DNA from: JACMLD01 sp044227095
GTDB taxonomy: Bacteria > Bacteroidota > Bacteroidia > Chitinophagales > Chitinophagaceae
NCBI GenBank assembly: GCA_044227095.1
Contig: JBGAFV010000001.1
Location: 4,650,001 to 4,714,000 of the forward strand
DNA length: 64,000 bases
Direction of reading: 5' to 3'
The position numbers were made by a program, and so were the translations under genes. The notes under the pieces are model-generated. The model was not told the origin of the DNA. It was given only the letters and a program-made list of their open reading frames with translations, and did not search any database. Position 1 is the stretch's first letter; every line of letters starts with the position of its first letter. Below are positions 44,553 to 53,367 of this stretch, in pieces.

Positions 44553-45383
44553 ATGCAAAAGATACCTGTACCAACTATTCATTTATTTCCATTGCTGGAA
44601 GAGAAATTAATAACACTGCTGCATTCGCTTACTGCAGAAGAATGGAATATGCCCACTATTGCAAAACAATGGACGGTGAAGGATGTTGCTGCGCATTTGC
44701 TGGATGGTAACGTAAGAACGCTAAGCATAATGCGGGATAATCATTTTGGTGTTTCTCCGGGAAATATTCAAACCAATGATGACTTAGTTGCCTATTTAAA
44801 CAGGTTAAATAAAGATTGGGTGGATACAATGAAGAGAATGAGCCCACAGGTATTGTTACAGCTTCTTGAAATTACAGGCAGGGAATACGCAAAACAATTT
44901 GAGCAGCTTGATCCTTTTGCACCGGCAATATTTGCAGTATCGTGGGCTGGTGAAACAAGTTCTGCAAACTGGTTTCACACTGCACGTGAATACACAGAAC
45001 GATGGCACCATCAGCAACAAATACGCGACGCTGTTGGAAAGCCAGGTATTATGACCAAAGAATTATACTATCCCGTACTGGATACTTTTATGATAGCTTT
45101 ACCATTCACTTATAAAGATGTAGCTGCTGCAGAAAACACTGTTGTGCAAATAAGCATTACAGGAGAACCTGGTGGAGATTGGTTTATTACCAGGAAAGAA
45201 AAATGGCTGCTGACAAAAACAAACAATTTGCCCGTAGCTGCACAAGCAACTATTAATGGAGATGTGGCCTGGAAATTATTTACCAAAAGCTGGAGAAAAA
45301 ATGATGTGATGGATTTCATCAGCATTAAAGGCAATTCCAAACTGGCTGAACCTGTATTGCACATGATAGCTGTTATGGCTTAA
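44553..45383 (+). CDS. DinB-like / maleylpyruvate isomerase N-terminal domain protein
   Basis: The 276-residue cytoplasmic protein has a four-helix DinB/MDMPI-like N-terminal domain. It carries HSLTAEEWNMPTIAKQWTVKDVAAHLLDGN (first metal His in AAHLLD), and a later REYTERWHHQQQIRDA motif supplies the second and third His ligands. The C-terminal half is a separate alpha/beta domain (about 180-276) as in mycothiol-dependent maleylpyruvate isomerases. Such proteins are thiol-dependent, metal-binding enzymes, but no reaction can be assigned here, and Bacteroidota lack mycothiol. The next gene (cupin) is 12 bp away, so the two may be one transcript. Confidence 0.75.
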   Translation: MQKIPVPTIHLFPLLEEKLITLLHSLTAEEWNMPTIAKQWTVKDVAAHLLDGNVRTLSIMRDNHFGVSPGNIQTNDDLVAYLNRLNKDWVDTMKRMSPQVLLQLLEITGREYAKQFEQLDPFAPAIFAVSWAGETSSANWFHTAREYTERWHHQQQIRDAVGKPGIMTKELYYPVLDTFMIALPFTYKDVAAAENTVVQISITGEPGGDWFITRKEKWLLTKTNNLPVAAQATINGDVAWKLFTKSWRKNDVMDFISIKGNSKLAEPVLHMIAVMA

Positions 45384-45394
45384 AAAATATAACT

Positions 45395-45754
45395 ATGGAA
45401 AAAGTAAACCTTGCAGAAAAACTTTCATTAATTAGCGAGCACTGGAGTCCAAAAATTGCCGGTGAATTAAACGGGCAACATGTAAAACTTGTAAAATTTA
45501 AAGGCCCGTTTACATGGCATCATCATGAAAATGAAGATGAAATGTTCTTAGTAGTAAAAGGCAGTTTTACAATGGAACTCCGCGATAAAAATATAGAATT
45601 GAATGCAGGTGAATTTCTTATTGTGCCACGCGGTGTAGAACATCGCCCCAATGCAGCGGAAGAAGTAGAAGTATTATTATTTGAACCGGCAACTACTTTA
45701 AATACCGGTAATGTTGAGAATGATTTCACCAAAAAAGATTTGCAAAAAATATAA
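45395..45754 (+). CDS. Small cupin domain protein
   Basis: The 119-residue protein is a single cupin barrel. Metal-binding cupin motifs are visible: WHHHENEDEMFLVVKG (His-x-His, then Glu) and PRGVEHRPNA (His). Cupins of this size include isomerases, dioxygenase-like proteins and sugar-binding regulators, so no function is assigned. It has no signal peptide and so is cytoplasmic. It lies directly after the DinB-like gene. An imperfect hairpin (GATTAGC with GCTAATC, 45756-45778) begins just after the stop. Confidence 0.85.
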   Translation: MEKVNLAEKLSLISEHWSPKIAGELNGQHVKLVKFKGPFTWHHHENEDEMFLVVKGSFTMELRDKNIELNAGEFLIVPRGVEHRPNAAEEVEVLLFEPATTLNTGNVENDFTKKDLQKI

Positions 45755-45982
45755 CGATTAGCAGCTATTCAGCTAATCAAAAACATCCCGCTAACTATTT
45801 TTCTTTTTTCACTTCGCTTTGTTTCCAAAGAAACATTTCTTTCCGACTAATTAAGTACAGCACCAAATACTATCCTCAGCTATTTGGCGCGGGTAACATT
45901 TATACTGAACAATAATCGCAATAAACTTCTTTGTCAACTATAATAATAGTGCAACATTTTTTTTCTTTAAGCAATAGAACAC

Positions 45983-46013
45983 AAAAAACCCCGCCGTATT
46001 CTTACAGCGGGGT
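45983..46013 (-). terminator. Terminator after the aminotransferase gene
   Basis: On the minus strand, ACCCCGCTGTA pairs with TACGGCGGGGT (one wobble), followed by six T residues, 24 bp after the stop. Confidence 0.85.
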
Positions 46014-46036
46014 CCATTTATTTGAGGCTGTTAATA

Positions 46037-47227
46037 TTATTTCAATTTAGCCAGGGCATCTTTAATTCTTACCCATGCTTTTTCAATGTTCTGCATACTG
46101 TTGGCAAAAGAAAAACGAACGCAATCGGGTTCGCCAAATGCATCGCCCATTACAGAAGAAACGTGGGCTGTATTCAGCAGGTACATACAAAAGTCTGATG
46201 CATTTGAAATGGTAGTTGTACCATCGCTTTTCCCATAATAATAACTTACATCGGGGAAAATATAAAAAGCCCCTTCCGGCTCAAAACATTTTACACCAGG
46301 AACTTCTTTTATAATCTCCAGTACACGTTTTCTGCGGCGTGTAAATTCTTCAGTCATTTCTTTAGAAGGCCTTAAATCGCCAGTAAGCGCAACAATTGCT
46401 GCACGTTGTGTTACTGCAGTAGCACCGCTGGTAAATTGTCCCTGTAATTTTTCGCAACCTTTTGCCACTTCTGCATTTGCAGCAATATAACCAAGGCGCC
46501 AGCCCGTCATTGCAAAGCCTTTGCTTAAGCCATTGATAATGATGATGCGATCTTTCAAATCACTGAACTGCGCAAGGCTTTCATGTTTTCCAACAAAATT
46601 GATGTACTCATAAATTTCATCAGAAATAATATAAATGTTGGGGTGTTTGCGAAATACTGCTGCCAATGCTTCCAGTTCTTTTTTGCTGTACACTGCGCCA
46701 GAAGGGTTACATGGAGAAGAAAACAAAAACATTTTTGTTTTGGGTGTAATAGCGGCTTCAAGTTGTGCAGGTGTTACTTTATAACCATTTTCTACAGCCG
46801 TTCTTATTTCAACCACTTTACCACGGGCAATTTTTACAAGCTCGCTGTAAGTAACCCAGTAAGGTGTTGGGATAATTACTTCTTCGTTGTCATCAACAAC
46901 GGCCAGTATTGCGTTTGCAAGACTTTGCTTCGCACCTGTTGATACAACAATATTTTCAGGTTTATAATCAAGATCATTATCGCGTTTCAATTTTGCGCAA
47001 ACAGCTTCACGCAAGTCAAGATAACCGGCAACAGGTGTGTAATGTGAGTAATTATCGTCTATTGCCTTTTTCGCTGCGTCCTTAATGTGCTGGGGGGTAT
47101 CAAAGTCTGGTTCGCCCAGGCTTAAGTCTATTACATCTATTCCTTTTGCCCTTAGCTCTCTGCCAAGCTTTGCCATTTTTAATGTCTCAGGCTCATTAAA
47201 TCGTTGAAGTACTGATGAAAGTGCCAT
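46037..47227 (-). CDS. aspC: PLP-dependent class I aminotransferase (aspartate aminotransferase-like)
   Basis: The 396-residue cytoplasmic enzyme has a fold-type I layout. Motifs: SLGEPDFDTP (substrate-side), YTPVAGYLDLREAV, VVSTGAKQSL, FSSPCNPSGAVYSK, ISDEIYEYINF (Asp binding the PLP pyridine nitrogen), the Schiff-base Lys in GLSKGFAMTGWRLGY, and the C-terminal CVRFSFANSM with Arg. It resembles the Thermus/Rhizobium-type aspartate aminotransferase group (class Igamma), which often also accepts prephenate or aromatic substrates. It is monocistronic, with a promoter box TACTTTTG at 47253 and its own terminator. Confidence 0.9.
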   Translation of the reverse strand: MALSSVLQRFNEPETLKMAKLGRELRAKGIDVIDLSLGEPDFDTPQHIKDAAKKAIDDNYSHYTPVAGYLDLREAVCAKLKRDNDLDYKPENIVVSTGAKQSLANAILAVVDDNEEVIIPTPYWVTYSELVKIARGKVVEIRTAVENGYKVTPAQLEAAITPKTKMFLFSSPCNPSGAVYSKKELEALAAVFRKHPNIYIISDEIYEYINFVGKHESLAQFSDLKDRIIIINGLSKGFAMTGWRLGYIAANAEVAKGCEKLQGQFTSGATAVTQRAAIVALTGDLRPSKEMTEEFTRRRKRVLEIIKEVPGVKCFEPEGAFYIFPDVSYYYGKSDGTTTISNASDFCMYLLNTAHVSSVMGDAFGEPDCVRFSFANSMQNIEKAWVRIKDALAKLK

Positions 47228-47252
47228 TACTTTGTTTGTTTTTTTGAGGGCA

Positions 47253-47260
47253 CAAAAGTA
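47253..47260 (-). promoter_or_regulatory. Candidate -7 box of the aminotransferase gene
   Basis: TACTTTTG on the minus strand, 26-33 bp before the ATG, matches TAnnTTTG. Confidence 0.6.
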
Positions 47261-47288
47261 ATGATTGAAGGATTGCCAAAAAAGAAAA

Positions 47289-47352
47289 AGGTTTAAGGCG
47301 AAAGATTAGAGCGTACAAACTTATACCCCTTACCTTACACCTTAAACCTTAT
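47289..47352. repeat. Heptad arrays 7 (AGGnnnA and inverted ACCTTnn)
   Basis: The left half (47289-47316) has four 7-bp units starting with AG. The right half (47318-47352) has five units of form ACCTTAn or close. AAGGTTTAAGG and CCTTAAACCTT at the outer ends are reverse complements, so the two halves form an inverted pair. Confidence 0.75.
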
Positions 47353-47353
47353 G

Positions 47354-47382
47354 AAAAAAGCCCTCCCGTGAACGGGACGGCC
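47354..47382 (-). terminator. Terminator after the small lipoprotein gene
   Basis: On the minus strand, GCCGTCCCGT pairs with ACGGGAGGGC (one mismatch), followed by six T residues. Confidence 0.8.
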
Positions 47383-47418
47383 TCTAACGATTGCTTGCCA
47401 TATGAAAAAAAGGTCAAA

Positions 47419-47631
47419 TTATTTCTTTACAGAATCAACCTTAGCTTTCACTGTGTCAACAGCAGCTTTAACAGTTGAATCTACAACAGCTTTAGCGCTA
47501 TCGCCAGCAGCTTTGATTGTGTCAACAGCAGCTTTTGCAGTAGAATCTGCAGCAGCAGCAGCGTTTTCAGTTGAGTTGTTACAAGAAGCTACGAATGCGC
47601 CGATAGCTAAAACTAAAAGAAGCTTTTTCAT
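47419..47631 (-). CDS. Small alanine-rich lipoprotein
   Basis: The 70-residue protein has a clear lipoprotein signal (MKKLLLVLAIGAFVASC, Cys17). The mature part of about 50 residues repeats an amphipathic pattern with Val-Asp, Ala-Ala and Lys at near-regular spacing (DSTAKAAVDTIKAAGDSAKA). It likely forms a single surface or periplasmic helix or coiled coil, loosely like Lpp. No family is recognised. It has its own terminator and is divergent from the ECF sigma gene. Coding is supported by the signal peptide and by strong frame-specific composition. Confidence 0.8.
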   Translation of the reverse strand: MKKLLLVLAIGAFVASCNNSTENAAAAADSTAKAAVDTIKAAGDSAKAVVDSTVKAAVDTVKAKVDSVKK

Positions 47632-47774
47632 TTGTTTTTGTTTTGTTTGTAAAATAAATGGTTTGGTGCTTTATACCGTAAAAAGGGAAAGGTAACCCGG
47701 TTTTAAAAAAACTTTTTTTGAAACTTTGTTTGGGTTACAATTTATTAATTTGAGTATTAAATAACAGCTAAGTA

Positions 47775-48344
47775 GTGAACACAGCATTACAGGAAAAAGA
47801 GCTATTAAAAGGACTGGCTAAGAGCGATAAAACGGCTGCCGAAACCATTTATAAGGACAATTATAACATGGTTCAGGCGCTGATTATCAACAACAATGGC
47901 ACGGCAGATGATGCAAGGGATATATTTCAGGAGACGATGATAGTGCTGTACGAAAAGGCAAAATCCGGTACGTTTGAATTAAACTGTCAGCTTAAAACTT
48001 TTGTTTATTCTGTTAGCAGAAGGCTGTGGCTCAAACGTTTAAACCAGATGCAAAAATACGGTGGCCAGGTTGATAATATGGCTGAAACCGTACCAGTTGA
48101 AGAAGAAATTGAAGGGCATGAACAATTGAACGACCAGTTCCAGGCAATGGAAAAGTCTTTAATGAGCCTCGGAGAACCGTGTAAAAGTTTAATAGAAGCA
48201 TATTACCTCCAGAAAAGGAATATGACAGAAATAGCAGGTAGTTTTGGATACACCAATGCAGACAATGCTAAGAACCAGAAGTACAAATGCCTGATGCGAT
48301 TAAAAAAATTGTTTTTTGCTCAACATAAAAACAAGGAGAAATGA
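47775..48344 (+). CDS. ECF-type RNA polymerase sigma factor
   Basis: The 189-residue protein has sigma region 2 (DDARDIFQETMIVLYEKA near residues 40-60, then KTFVYSVSRRLWLKRL) and region 4 (LGEPCKSLIEAYYLQKRNMTEIAGSFGYTNADNAKNQKYKCLMRLKK). It is an extracytoplasmic-function sigma factor directing RNA polymerase to a special promoter set, usually in response to envelope stress. The start codon is GTG at 47775. The stop overlaps the ATG of the downstream membrane protease by 4 bp (ATGA), which indicates coupled translation and a regulator pair. Target genes are unknown. Confidence 0.9.
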   Translation: MNTALQEKELLKGLAKSDKTAAETIYKDNYNMVQALIINNNGTADDARDIFQETMIVLYEKAKSGTFELNCQLKTFVYSVSRRLWLKRLNQMQKYGGQVDNMAETVPVEEEIEGHEQLNDQFQAMEKSLMSLGEPCKSLIEAYYLQKRNMTEIAGSFGYTNADNAKNQKYKCLMRLKKLFFAQHKNKEK

Positions 48345-49444
48345 TGGAAGACATTCAATTATCAGACGCCGTTGAACGCTTTTTGCAGGGAGAAATGAAT
48401 GCAGAAGAGCTGGCTCATTTTGAACAACTCCGTAAAACAAACCCGGAAGTTGACCAATTTGTGGTAGAACACAGCCTTTTCCTTAATAACCTTAACCAGT
48501 TTGGGGAAAGAAAGCAATTCAGATCGGCCTTACATGAAATCCATAATAATTTACTGGATAATGGTTCAATAAAAACATTTGCCCCAAAAGCAAAAGTTAT
48601 TGACCTGTTTAAAAAATACCGCCGCGTTTGGGCTGTTGCAGCTTCTATTGCAGGTATTATAGCTATTACGGTTAGTGGGTTGGTAGCTTATTTTACACCA
48701 AACCTTACCAAGCCGCAATTAGAGCAGCTAAATCGTAAAGTAAATATTCTAGAGAAAAAGCAGAATGATTTGTCTCAAGAATTTAAAGTAACAAAAGCTG
48801 TTACCACCCGTGTACCACAGAATGAAACTTTTAAAGCAGGCGGTACTGGTTTCTTGATTGATGCCAAAGGCTACCTTGTTACTAATGCCCACGTTATAAA
48901 AGACGCTAAAACAATTATTGTACAAAGCCGTGGACAGGAATACAAAGCTAATCTTGTAAAAGTTGATGCAGAACGTGACCTGGCTATTCTTAAAATAGAC
49001 GACAGCGAATTCAAACCATTTTCCAGCCTTCCCTATGGATTTAAAAAGACTGGTGCAGATTTAGGCGAACAAATATTTACTCTTGGTTTTCCTCGCGATG
49101 AAATTGTATACGGCGAAGGTTATATGAGTGCCAGTACCGGTTTTAACGGAGATACCATGAGTTGCCAGATAGCAGTTGCCGCTAACCCCGGTAATAGCGG
49201 CGGCCCTGTATTTAATAAGAATGGTGAGGTTGTAGGTATTCTTAGCACACGCCAGTTGCAGGCACAGGGTTTTGTTTTTGCAGTTACAGCCAAAAACATT
49301 TTTAAATCGCTGGAAGAACTTAAGAAAGACACAACTTATCAAAACATAAAAATCAGTACCCTTTCTTCTGTAAAAGGAATGGAAAGGCCGCAACAGATTA
49401 AAAAGATTGAAGACTGCGTTTTCCTGGTTAAAACATACCAGTAA
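48341..49444 (+). CDS. Membrane-tethered S1C (DegP-like) serine protease with anti-sigma-like N-terminus
   Basis: The 367-residue protein has three parts. A cytoplasmic N-terminal segment (1-100; DAVERFLQGEMNAEELAHFE) looks like the anti-sigma segments found in Bacteroidota. One membrane helix (about 102-124) and a short coiled coil (about 130-150) follow. A trypsin-like S1C domain then carries the triad His in VTNAHVI, Asp in ERDLAILKI and Ser in GNSGGP. No PDZ domain is visible, so it is shorter than DegP/HtrA. Overlap with the ECF sigma gene suggests the N-terminus restrains the sigma factor and the periplasmic protease part senses stress. That role is inferred from layout only. A second ATG directly follows the first. 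Confidence 0.85.
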   Translation: MMEDIQLSDAVERFLQGEMNAEELAHFEQLRKTNPEVDQFVVEHSLFLNNLNQFGERKQFRSALHEIHNNLLDNGSIKTFAPKAKVIDLFKKYRRVWAVAASIAGIIAITVSGLVAYFTPNLTKPQLEQLNRKVNILEKKQNDLSQEFKVTKAVTTRVPQNETFKAGGTGFLIDAKGYLVTNAHVIKDAKTIIVQSRGQEYKANLVKVDAERDLAILKIDDSEFKPFSSLPYGFKKTGADLGEQIFTLGFPRDEIVYGEGYMSASTGFNGDTMSCQIAVAANPGNSGGPVFNKNGEVVGILSTRQLQAQGFVFAVTAKNIFKSLEELKKDTTYQNIKISTLSSVKGMERPQQIKKIEDCVFLVKTYQ

Positions 49445-49480
49445 GCAACAAATATATTTTCCTGGTTAATGCTCATCTTT

Positions 49481-49506
49481 AAAAGCTCCTTTATGGGGCT
49501 TTTATT
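49481..49506 (+). terminator. Probable terminator after the protease gene
   Basis: AAAAGCTCC pairs with GGGGCTTTT across TTTAT, 37 bp after the stop. The T-run is short, so this is a weaker call. Confidence 0.5.
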
Positions 49507-49730
49507 ATACCCCTATCCCCTAAATGGGGACTTAGATCAGGGTTACAGCATTTTTATTATCATTCAAAATGTACAATCCCTTTAGTATATTTTTTTTGAA
49601 TCAGCAGAGGGATAATAAAGCCCACGCATTTTTTATTCGCCAATATAGCTTAAAGGCGCATTGCAATAAATGCATAAGGAAAAAAAGTCAGGCAGTTCAA
49701 ACCTAGGCTTCCCTTTATGGGGAAAGGAGT

Positions 49731-50630
49731 TTACCACAAACTTGTTGGATATTCGCCTGCATTTACCAATGCATCGAGGCTTGCTTTAACGCCCGGCGCA
49801 TCTTCTTTATACGTTACCCCAAACCATTGTGAAGAAGTAGGGATTACTTTTATTTCGCCACCGCCGGTGTTGATAAACTCATCGGCAACAATAGGAATAA
49901 AAAATTCAGACTTTATATTGCTGAGGTTTTTTCCAAGAAACTCATTGAATAATTTTTCTGAGTAAGGAAAAATAGAAGGAGAAAAACACCAGAAATTCAT
50001 TGATACGCTTGAGTTGCGTGGCAGTTCTTTGGGTTCCTGGTTATCATCGCAAATAATTTTACCATTCTGAGAAGAGATATTAATGCGCTCCGCAATTGAA
50101 GTAAGGTTGCCCTTAGCATCTACCTGGCAAACACCACGGTTTACAGTACCATTATCAGAAAGCGTTTTTAATAAATCATATCCTATAATTGAATACACTT
50201 TATCTGCTGCCGCAGTGGTTAAAAATGTATACGCTTTTTCAAAAGCATCGCGGCCATAAAAATCATCAGCATTAATTACAGCAAAAGGTTCATTAATGGC
50301 TGTTTTTGCACATAATACCGCATGCGCAGTGCCCCAGGGTTTGGTGCGGTCTGCAGGCACAAGATAACCATCGGTATAAGCATTCAAATCCTGGAAAACA
50401 TAATCAACCGCTACCCTGCCTTTTAATTTTGGCTCAAATATTTCTTTAAAATCTGCATGAAATTCTTTGCGGATGATAAACACTACTTTTTTAAACCCTG
50501 CACGTATTGCATCATAAATTGAGTAATCAACAATCGTTTCGCCGCTAGGCCCAAACGATTGAATCTGTTTCATACTTCCGTAACGAGAGGCCATACCTGC
50601 TGCAAGGATAAGGAGCGTAGGTTGTTTCAT
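49731..50630 (-). CDS. Sugar nucleotidyltransferase family protein
   Basis: The 299-residue protein has an N-terminal Rossmann-like nucleotidyltransferase domain. It shows LILAAGMASRYGSMKQI with the nucleotide-binding G-x-x-S/T-R motif, then VFIIRKEFHADFKE, GTAHAVLCAK, and VINADDFYGRDAF (Asp-Asp metal site). It belongs to the NTP-transferase group that links nucleotides to sugar phosphates or similar substrates. The C-terminal third has no recognised acyl hexapeptide repeat. The frame extends upstream, but the ATG at 50630 (MKQPTLLILAAGM) starts exactly at the conserved N-terminus. The neighbouring PLP gene is divergent. Substrate is unknown. Confidence 0.85.
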   Translation of the reverse strand: MKQPTLLILAAGMASRYGSMKQIQSFGPSGETIVDYSIYDAIRAGFKKVVFIIRKEFHADFKEIFEPKLKGRVAVDYVFQDLNAYTDGYLVPADRTKPWGTAHAVLCAKTAINEPFAVINADDFYGRDAFEKAYTFLTTAAADKVYSIIGYDLLKTLSDNGTVNRGVCQVDAKGNLTSIAERINISSQNGKIICDDNQEPKELPRNSSVSMNFWCFSPSIFPYSEKLFNEFLGKNLSNIKSEFFIPIVADEFINTGGGEIKVIPTSSQWFGVTYKEDAPGVKASLDALVNAGEYPTSLW

Positions 50631-50712
50631 TAAATTTATTTTTTTGTCCGGCACGAAAATATAAAATAAAGTTGTGCAACAAAATAAGCCCATAAATTTA
50701 TTACCTGAAAAC

Positions 50713-51606
50713 ATGATAAACCTGCTTGCAGCTAATACCGACACAATTCAATTGCCTTTTACAGAACAGCACAATGTTGCGGCAGATGTTTTGCGGCTGG
50801 ATAAAATACATCCTGTTATTTCGGGCAATAAATGGTTTAAGCTGAAATATTACCTGCTTGATGCCTTGAAGAACGGGCAAAAAACAATTATCACATTTGG
50901 CGGTGCTTATTCAAACCATATTATTGCAACTGCATGTGCTGCCAGTAATACAGGTTTAAAAAGTATTGGCATAATACGCGGAGAAAAAACCGAAAACCTT
51001 TCACATACACTTATTCAGGCGGAACAAATGGGCATGCAGTTAATTTTTGTGAGCAGGTCTGCATACAATCAAAAAAAAGATCCGGCGTTTATACAACAAT
51101 TGCAAAGTGAATATAGCAATGCATCCATTATACCTGAAGGCGGTGAGGGCGAAACTGGTAAAAAAGGTGCTGCTGAAATTCTGGCATTGACAGATACCCC
51201 ATCTTATACCCATATTATTTGTGCTGTTGGAACCGGTACGCTTTTAGCAGGATTGGCCTCCGGCGCTAATAAACACCAACAGGTAATTGGCATTCCGGTG
51301 CTAAAAGGGTTTAACGGATGGACATCATCGCTTTTAACAGCAGAAGAACAACAAAGAACAATTTTAATTAATGATTATCATTTTGGCGGATATGCGAAAA
51401 AGAATAACGAATTGATTGATTTTATGAATAAATGGTTCCTGCAAACAAAAATACCTTCCGATTTTGTGTATACCGGCAAATTGTTTTACGCTGTTGAAGA
51501 TTTAATAAAAAAAGGCTTTTTTCCCGCAAAAAGCAGGTTGTTGATTATACACAGTGGAGGTTTGCAGGGAAATTATTCTTTACCAGCAAAAACCCTGCAT
51601 TTTTAA
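50713..51606 (+). CDS. 1-Aminocyclopropane-1-carboxylate deaminase/D-cysteine desulfhydrase family PLP enzyme
   Basis: The 297-residue protein belongs to fold type II. The PLP Lys lies in VISGNKWFKLKYYL, followed by FGGAYSNHIIATACAA (phosphate/carboxylate loop), IIPEGGEGETGKKGAAEI, and CAVGTGTLLAGLASGA. The family includes D-cysteine desulfhydrases and ACC deaminases; which reaction applies here is undecided. The frame reaches back to a GTG at 50674, but the ATG at 50713 fits the family N-terminus. Shortly upstream lies the divergent nucleotidyltransferase gene. It is probably a single-gene transcript. Confidence 0.85.
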   Translation: MINLLAANTDTIQLPFTEQHNVAADVLRLDKIHPVISGNKWFKLKYYLLDALKNGQKTIITFGGAYSNHIIATACAASNTGLKSIGIIRGEKTENLSHTLIQAEQMGMQLIFVSRSAYNQKKDPAFIQQLQSEYSNASIIPEGGEGETGKKGAAEILALTDTPSYTHIICAVGTGTLLAGLASGANKHQQVIGIPVLKGFNGWTSSLLTAEEQQRTILINDYHFGGYAKKNNELIDFMNKWFLQTKIPSDFVYTGKLFYAVEDLIKKGFFPAKSRLLIIHSGGLQGNYSLPAKTLHF

Positions 51607-51629
51607 CTGTTTACTTGAATACCGGCGGC

Positions 51630-51637
51630 TATATTTG
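51630..51637 (+). promoter_or_regulatory. Candidate -7 box of the FN3-like secreted protein gene
   Basis: TATATTTG matches TAnnTTTG, 34-41 bp before the ATG at 51671. Confidence 0.6.
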
Positions 51638-51670
51638 CATTTCTAAAAAAGAACTGAATTACCTTAAAAC

Positions 51671-52624
51671 ATGCTCCGACAGTTTGGATTTTTTTTATTG
51701 TTTAGCTTTATTGGTTTTGTAGCCTCCGCCCAGGACACACTTCCTGCATTTAAACTGGTTAATAAGGGTAATAACAGGATCATTATCAGTTGGAGCAATA
51801 ACTATAAAGATATCCGCCAGTTAACCATACAACGCTCCCTGGACAGTACTAAAAATTTCAAATCAATATTAACACTGCCCGATCCTACAGTTCCCCAAAA
51901 CGGTTATGCCGATACAAAGGCAATGAACGACCATATGTTTTACCGGCTTTATATTTTGCTGGACAGTGGCAAATATGTTTTCAGTAAATCTAAAAGACCT
52001 GTTTTAGATACAACCCGTATAATAGAAAAGCCAAAAGAAACGCCACCTGTTGAGCTGCCTTCATATGAACCAGTGGTAAAAGAAAAAGAAACGCCTGCAA
52101 AACAAGAAAAAAACAATAATACAATTGCCGAATTACCTAAACCAAAAGAGTTAGAGAAAAAAGAAATTGTAAAACCAGAACCGGTAAAACCAAAAGAAAT
52201 ACCAGAGCGAATTATTTACATCAAAAAGAACGATACGCTTATCAGCCAGATAGGCGAAAAATCTATCCGTAAATTTAAAGACTCCATTAATTTAAGAACC
52301 AAAGACACTTTAAGTTTTAATACACCAGATACAATCAATATAAAAACTTTTGTTCCTAAAATTGTTTACAAGCCTTCCAAATTTGTTTTCACGGAAAAAG
52401 ATGGCAACATAAAAATTGCTTTGCCGCTGGCTACAGAAAAAAAATACACCATTAAATTTTTTGACGAACAGGGAATACCTGCATTTGAAATAAAACAAAT
52501 TAAAAGCACGCAGCTTGTGCTGGATAAATCAAACTTTAGTCGTTCTGGCTGGTTTAAGTTTGAATTGTATGAGGACGGTCAGTTGAAGGAGAAGAGCAAA
52601 TTTTTTGTGCCAAAAGATTTTTAA
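51671..52624 (+). CDS. Secreted protein with fibronectin III-like N-terminal domain
   Basis: The 317-residue protein has a signal peptide (to about 21, VASAQ). An N-terminal FN3-like beta domain follows (about 25-110; RIIISWSNNYKDIRQLTIQRS and HMFYRLYILLDSGKY), then a Pro/Lys/Glu-rich linker (about 115-180), then a C-terminal domain (about 225-317) containing YTIKFFDEQGIPAFEIKQIK and a basic SKFFVPKDF end. The layout is typical of proteins that pass the outer membrane, but I do not recognise a defined family or a firm type IX sorting signal. Its 3' end overlaps the convergent lipB stop by 4 bp. Confidence 0.65.
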   Translation: MLRQFGFFLLFSFIGFVASAQDTLPAFKLVNKGNNRIIISWSNNYKDIRQLTIQRSLDSTKNFKSILTLPDPTVPQNGYADTKAMNDHMFYRLYILLDSGKYVFSKSKRPVLDTTRIIEKPKETPPVELPSYEPVVKEKETPAKQEKNNNTIAELPKPKELEKKEIVKPEPVKPKEIPERIIYIKKNDTLISQIGEKSIRKFKDSINLRTKDTLSFNTPDTINIKTFVPKIVYKPSKFVFTEKDGNIKIALPLATEKKYTIKFFDEQGIPAFEIKQIKSTQLVLDKSNFSRSGWFKFELYEDGQLKEKSKFFVPKDF

Positions 52625-53355
52625 CTGATTAATTCCACATCAAACACTTTCTCAAAATTCTTTTTCACTTTTTCTTTTGCTTCAGTAAAATCTACGGCTT
52701 TACCCAATTCTTTTTCCAGTGAAGTAACTTGTTTATTAACTATTCCACAGGGAATGATATTATCAAAGTAAGCAAGATCTGTATTTACATTAAATGCAAA
52801 ACCGTGCATGGTAATCCAGCGGCTACAACGTACCCCGATTGCGCATATTTTTCTTTCCCTGCCTTTTATACCTGGTTCAAGCCAGACGCCGGTTTCTCCT
52901 GCAGAACGTTCACCTTTTAAACCATATTCTGCAAGTGTGTATATAATCACTTCTTCAATGTTGCGCAGGTAACGTCCTATATCAGTATAAAATTTTTCAA
53001 GATCCAGAACAGGATATCCAACAATTTGCTGCGGCCCGTGAAAAGTAATGTCCCCTCCCCTGTTTGTATAAAAAAACTCAATGCCTCTCGCAAGTCTTTC
53101 TTCTTCGCCAATTAAAACATTTTCTATTTTCCCGCTTTTGCCAAGTGTATATACGGGCGGGTGTTCAACAAATAAAAGCGAATGTTTTGTGGTTTTTTTT
53201 GAATTCGGAGACATCAATTTTGAATCAAAACCATTGGTTGTCACACTATTGGCCAAAGACTTTATTTCAACATTTGCACGAAGCAATTGTTCCTGGTAAT
53301 CCCAGGCTGTTTTGTAATCCATCTGCGCCAAATCCTTAAAATATACCTGCTGCAT
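52621..53355 (-). CDS. lipB: Octanoyltransferase LipB
   Basis: The 244-residue cytoplasmic enzyme transfers an octanoyl group from acyl carrier protein to lipoyl domains, the first step of lipoate synthesis. Motifs: LFVEHPPVYTLGKSG, the NRGGDITFHGPQQIVGYPVL block with its catalytic Lys partner region, GVWLEP, KICAIGVR with the Lys, and HGFAFNVNTDLAYFDNIIPCGI with the catalytic Cys. The start at 53355 gives the VYFKDLAQMDYKTAWDYQ beginning usual in this family. The promoter box at 53360-53367 ends only four bases before the ATG, so the mRNA may be leaderless. Confidence 0.95.
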   Translation of the reverse strand: MQQVYFKDLAQMDYKTAWDYQEQLLRANVEIKSLANSVTTNGFDSKLMSPNSKKTTKHSLLFVEHPPVYTLGKSGKIENVLIGEEERLARGIEFFYTNRGGDITFHGPQQIVGYPVLDLEKFYTDIGRYLRNIEEVIIYTLAEYGLKGERSAGETGVWLEPGIKGRERKICAIGVRCSRWITMHGFAFNVNTDLAYFDNIIPCGIVNKQVTSLEKELGKAVDFTEAKEKVKKNFEKVFDVELIS

Positions 53356-53359
53356 AATG

Positions 53360-53367
53360 CAAAAATA
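53360..53367 (-). promoter_or_regulatory. Candidate -7 box of lipB, next to the start codon
   Basis: TATTTTTG on the minus strand matches TAnnTTTG. The lipB ATG begins four bases further on, near the expected transcription start. Confidence 0.5.
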
